A DNA stretch of 7,719 bases. Origin: an uncultured Burkholderiales bacterium (GTDB lineage Bacteria; Pseudomonadota; Gammaproteobacteria; Burkholderiales; Burkholderiaceae_C). The translations under genes and the position numbers were made by a program. Of the stretch, positions 6,957 through 7,719 are shown one piece after another. The notes below the pieces were generated by a model, which saw nothing but the letters and a program-made list of their open reading frames with translations, did not search any database and was not told the origin of the DNA. The first letter of the stretch is position 1. Each line of letters opens with the position of its first letter. Location of the stretch: positions 1-7,719 of the forward strand of contig CAIQIL010000522.1 in NCBI GenBank assembly GCA_903871865.1, in the 5' to 3' direction.

Positions 6957-7361
6957 GTGAGCAAGACGATGAAGTTGCCATCCAAGCGCGCCCAACTGGC
7001 GCTGAGTTCTGCCGCTGCGGCCCTGCTGTGCCTGTCATTGCCCGCCCACGCGGCCGGCAATGTCGAGCGCGGTGGCGATGTATTCGACGCCCAGTGCGCC
7101 GAATGCCACAGCGTCAAGGCCAACAAGAACAAGAAGGGCCCGACCCTGTTTGCCGTGATCGGCCGCAAGGCCGGCACGGTGCCGGACGTGGTCTATTCCG
7201 ACGCGATGAAGGCCAGCGGCATCGTCTGGACGCCAGACAAGGTCGAGGCCTACATCGCCAACCCCAAGGGCGTGGTGCCCGGCGGCAAGATGAAGTACGA
7301 CGGCAAGCTCAACGCCCAGGAAAACGCCGACCTGCTGGCCTTCCTGGCCACCTTGCGCTGA
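6957..7361 (+). CDS. periplasmic class I cytochrome c
   Basis: Small soluble mono-haem cytochrome c, likely an electron shuttle in the periplasm. With the GTG start it has 134 residues: a signal peptide ending AHA (about residue 32), then a mature domain of about 100 residues. The haem motif is CAECH (Cys47, Cys50, His51), and the axial methionine is most likely Met112 in VPGGKMKYDGKL. The segment KGPTLFAVIGRKAG (60-73) and the closing helix ENADLLAFLATL are typical of cytochrome c2/c-550-like proteins. It lies 7 bases after the barrel-cytochrome gene, so the two are surely cotranscribed. The start is ambiguous: GTG at 6957 has no ribosome site, while ATG at 6969 has only a weak GTGAG before it; both give the same mature protein. 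Its natural partner is the outer-membrane cytochrome upstream, with b561 as a possible inner-membrane partner. Confidence 0.92.
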   Translation: MSKTMKLPSKRAQLALSSAAAALLCLSLPAHAAGNVERGGDVFDAQCAECHSVKANKNKKGPTLFAVIGRKAGTVPDVVYSDAMKASGIVWTPDKVEAYIANPKGVVPGGKMKYDGKLNAQENADLLAFLATLR

Positions 7362-7390
7362 GCAAAGCCCCCGGCGCCCCTGGCTTGCGC

Positions 7391-7396
7391 TACACT
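7391..7396 (+). promoter_or_regulatory. possible -10 element before the glycine riboswitch
   Basis: TACACT in the context GCTACACTGCG resembles a -10 box and matches the box found before the kinase gene. No -35 hexamer sits at the right distance. If used, transcription would start near 7403, inside the first stem of the riboswitch, so the true start may lie elsewhere or the cytochrome operon may read through. Confidence 0.3.
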
Positions 7397-7400
7397 GCGC

Positions 7401-7695
7401 GCCTGTCAGGAGAGCGTCGGCTCGCGCCTTGTGGGGTGCGAAGGTCGGCCGCCGAAGGCGCAGGTCTGGAAGCTGCATGAGCGATTGCCTTGGCAATGCA
7501 TGTGCGGCAGACAGGTCCGAACGCTCAGGCAAAAGGACTGGCAAACACGGCCTGTGATGGGCCGTGATCCTCACTGGAGAGAGTCCGGAGGCGTTGCCAA
7601 GCAGCGCGAGCCGGGCCACCGAAGGGGCAAGCCTCATCCGCCGCGTCACACACGCGGCGAGGGGTCAATCTCTCAGGTAAAGCGGACAGCGAGGG
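7401..7695 (+). promoter_or_regulatory. tandem glycine riboswitch (two aptamers)
   Basis: Cis-acting RNA that binds glycine and controls the gene downstream, which lies past the right edge and is expected to be gcvT or another glycine cleavage gene. Aptamer I (about 7401-7542) shows GGAGAGCG (7409-7416), the core GCCGAAGGCGCAGG (7451-7464) and ACGCTCAGGCAAAAGGAC (7521-7538). Its P1 pairs 7401-7407 with 7536-7542 with one mismatch. Aptamer II (about 7569-7694) shows GGAGAGAG (7576-7583), CACCGAAGGGGCAAGCC (7617-7633) and ATCTCTCAGGTAAAGCGGAC (7668-7687). Its P1 pairs 7569-7576 with 7687-7694 with one mismatch, and an 8-bp hairpin (7639-7646 with 7652-7659) forms its variable arm. The expression platform is not in the window. 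Conserved cores in both halves make the identification firm. Confidence 0.93.
7547..7565 (+). other. hairpin in the linker between the riboswitch aptamers
   Basis: ACGGCC (7547-7552) pairs perfectly with GGCCGT (7560-7565) around a 7-base loop, filling most of the 26-base linker (7543-7568) between the two glycine aptamers. The linker often pairs with a 5' leader in tandem glycine riboswitches, so an internal hairpin here could change how the aptamers talk to each other. Confidence 0.55.
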
Positions 7696-7719
7696 CAAGC
7701 GGACGTCCATCGGGTGCCG

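Noticed and set aside
5372..7177. Very long open frame on the minus strand opposite the redox cluster
   Set aside because: It is antisense to three genes with clear family motifs, its product is rich in Ala/Gly/Val/Arg without any domain, and high GC content makes such frames common.
1..7719. Mobile elements, CRISPR arrays, tRNA or rRNA genes
   Set aside because: No transposase motifs, regularly spaced repeats, attachment-like duplications or tRNA cloverleaf were seen on either strand.

Overview
The window is high-GC, densely coded Gram-negative DNA. The TRAP genes, the DctS-type kinase, the tandem glycine riboswitch and the TACACTGCG promoter-like boxes all fit a betaproteobacterium of the order Burkholderiales (Comamonadaceae or Sphaerotilaceae-like). 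This placement is an inference from gene style; no rRNA or marker gene is present.

Layout, left to right. (1) Positions 1-1572, minus strand: a membrane-bound PAS sensor histidine kinase of the DctS type. Its C-terminal ATPase part lies beyond the left edge. (2) A divergent control region of about 200 bp. (3) Positions 1771-4807, plus strand: a complete dctPQM operon encoding a TRAP transporter (periplasmic binding protein, small membrane subunit, large membrane subunit). A 9-bp stem-loop lies between dctP and dctQ, and a textbook intrinsic terminator follows dctM. Kinase and transporter probably form one unit: the kinase senses an organic acid outside the cell and drives expression of its uptake system.

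(4) Positions 4971-7361, plus strand: a compact three-gene redox cluster. It encodes an inner-membrane cytochrome b561, an exported protein with one CXXCH haem site followed by a predicted outer-membrane beta barrel, and a small soluble class I cytochrome c. The middle protein has the architecture and N-terminal signature of Cyc2-type fused cytochrome-porins, the family that includes outer-membrane iron oxidases. Read together, the genes could form an electron path outer membrane - periplasm - quinone pool, or the reverse. This is the most interesting part of the window; its substrate cannot be read from sequence.

(5) Positions about 7401-7695, plus strand: a tandem (two-aptamer) glycine riboswitch running off the right edge. 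A glycine cleavage gene such as gcvT is expected just outside. The linker between the aptamers carries its own small hairpin.

No tRNA, rRNA, insertion sequence, CRISPR array or clear attachment site was seen.
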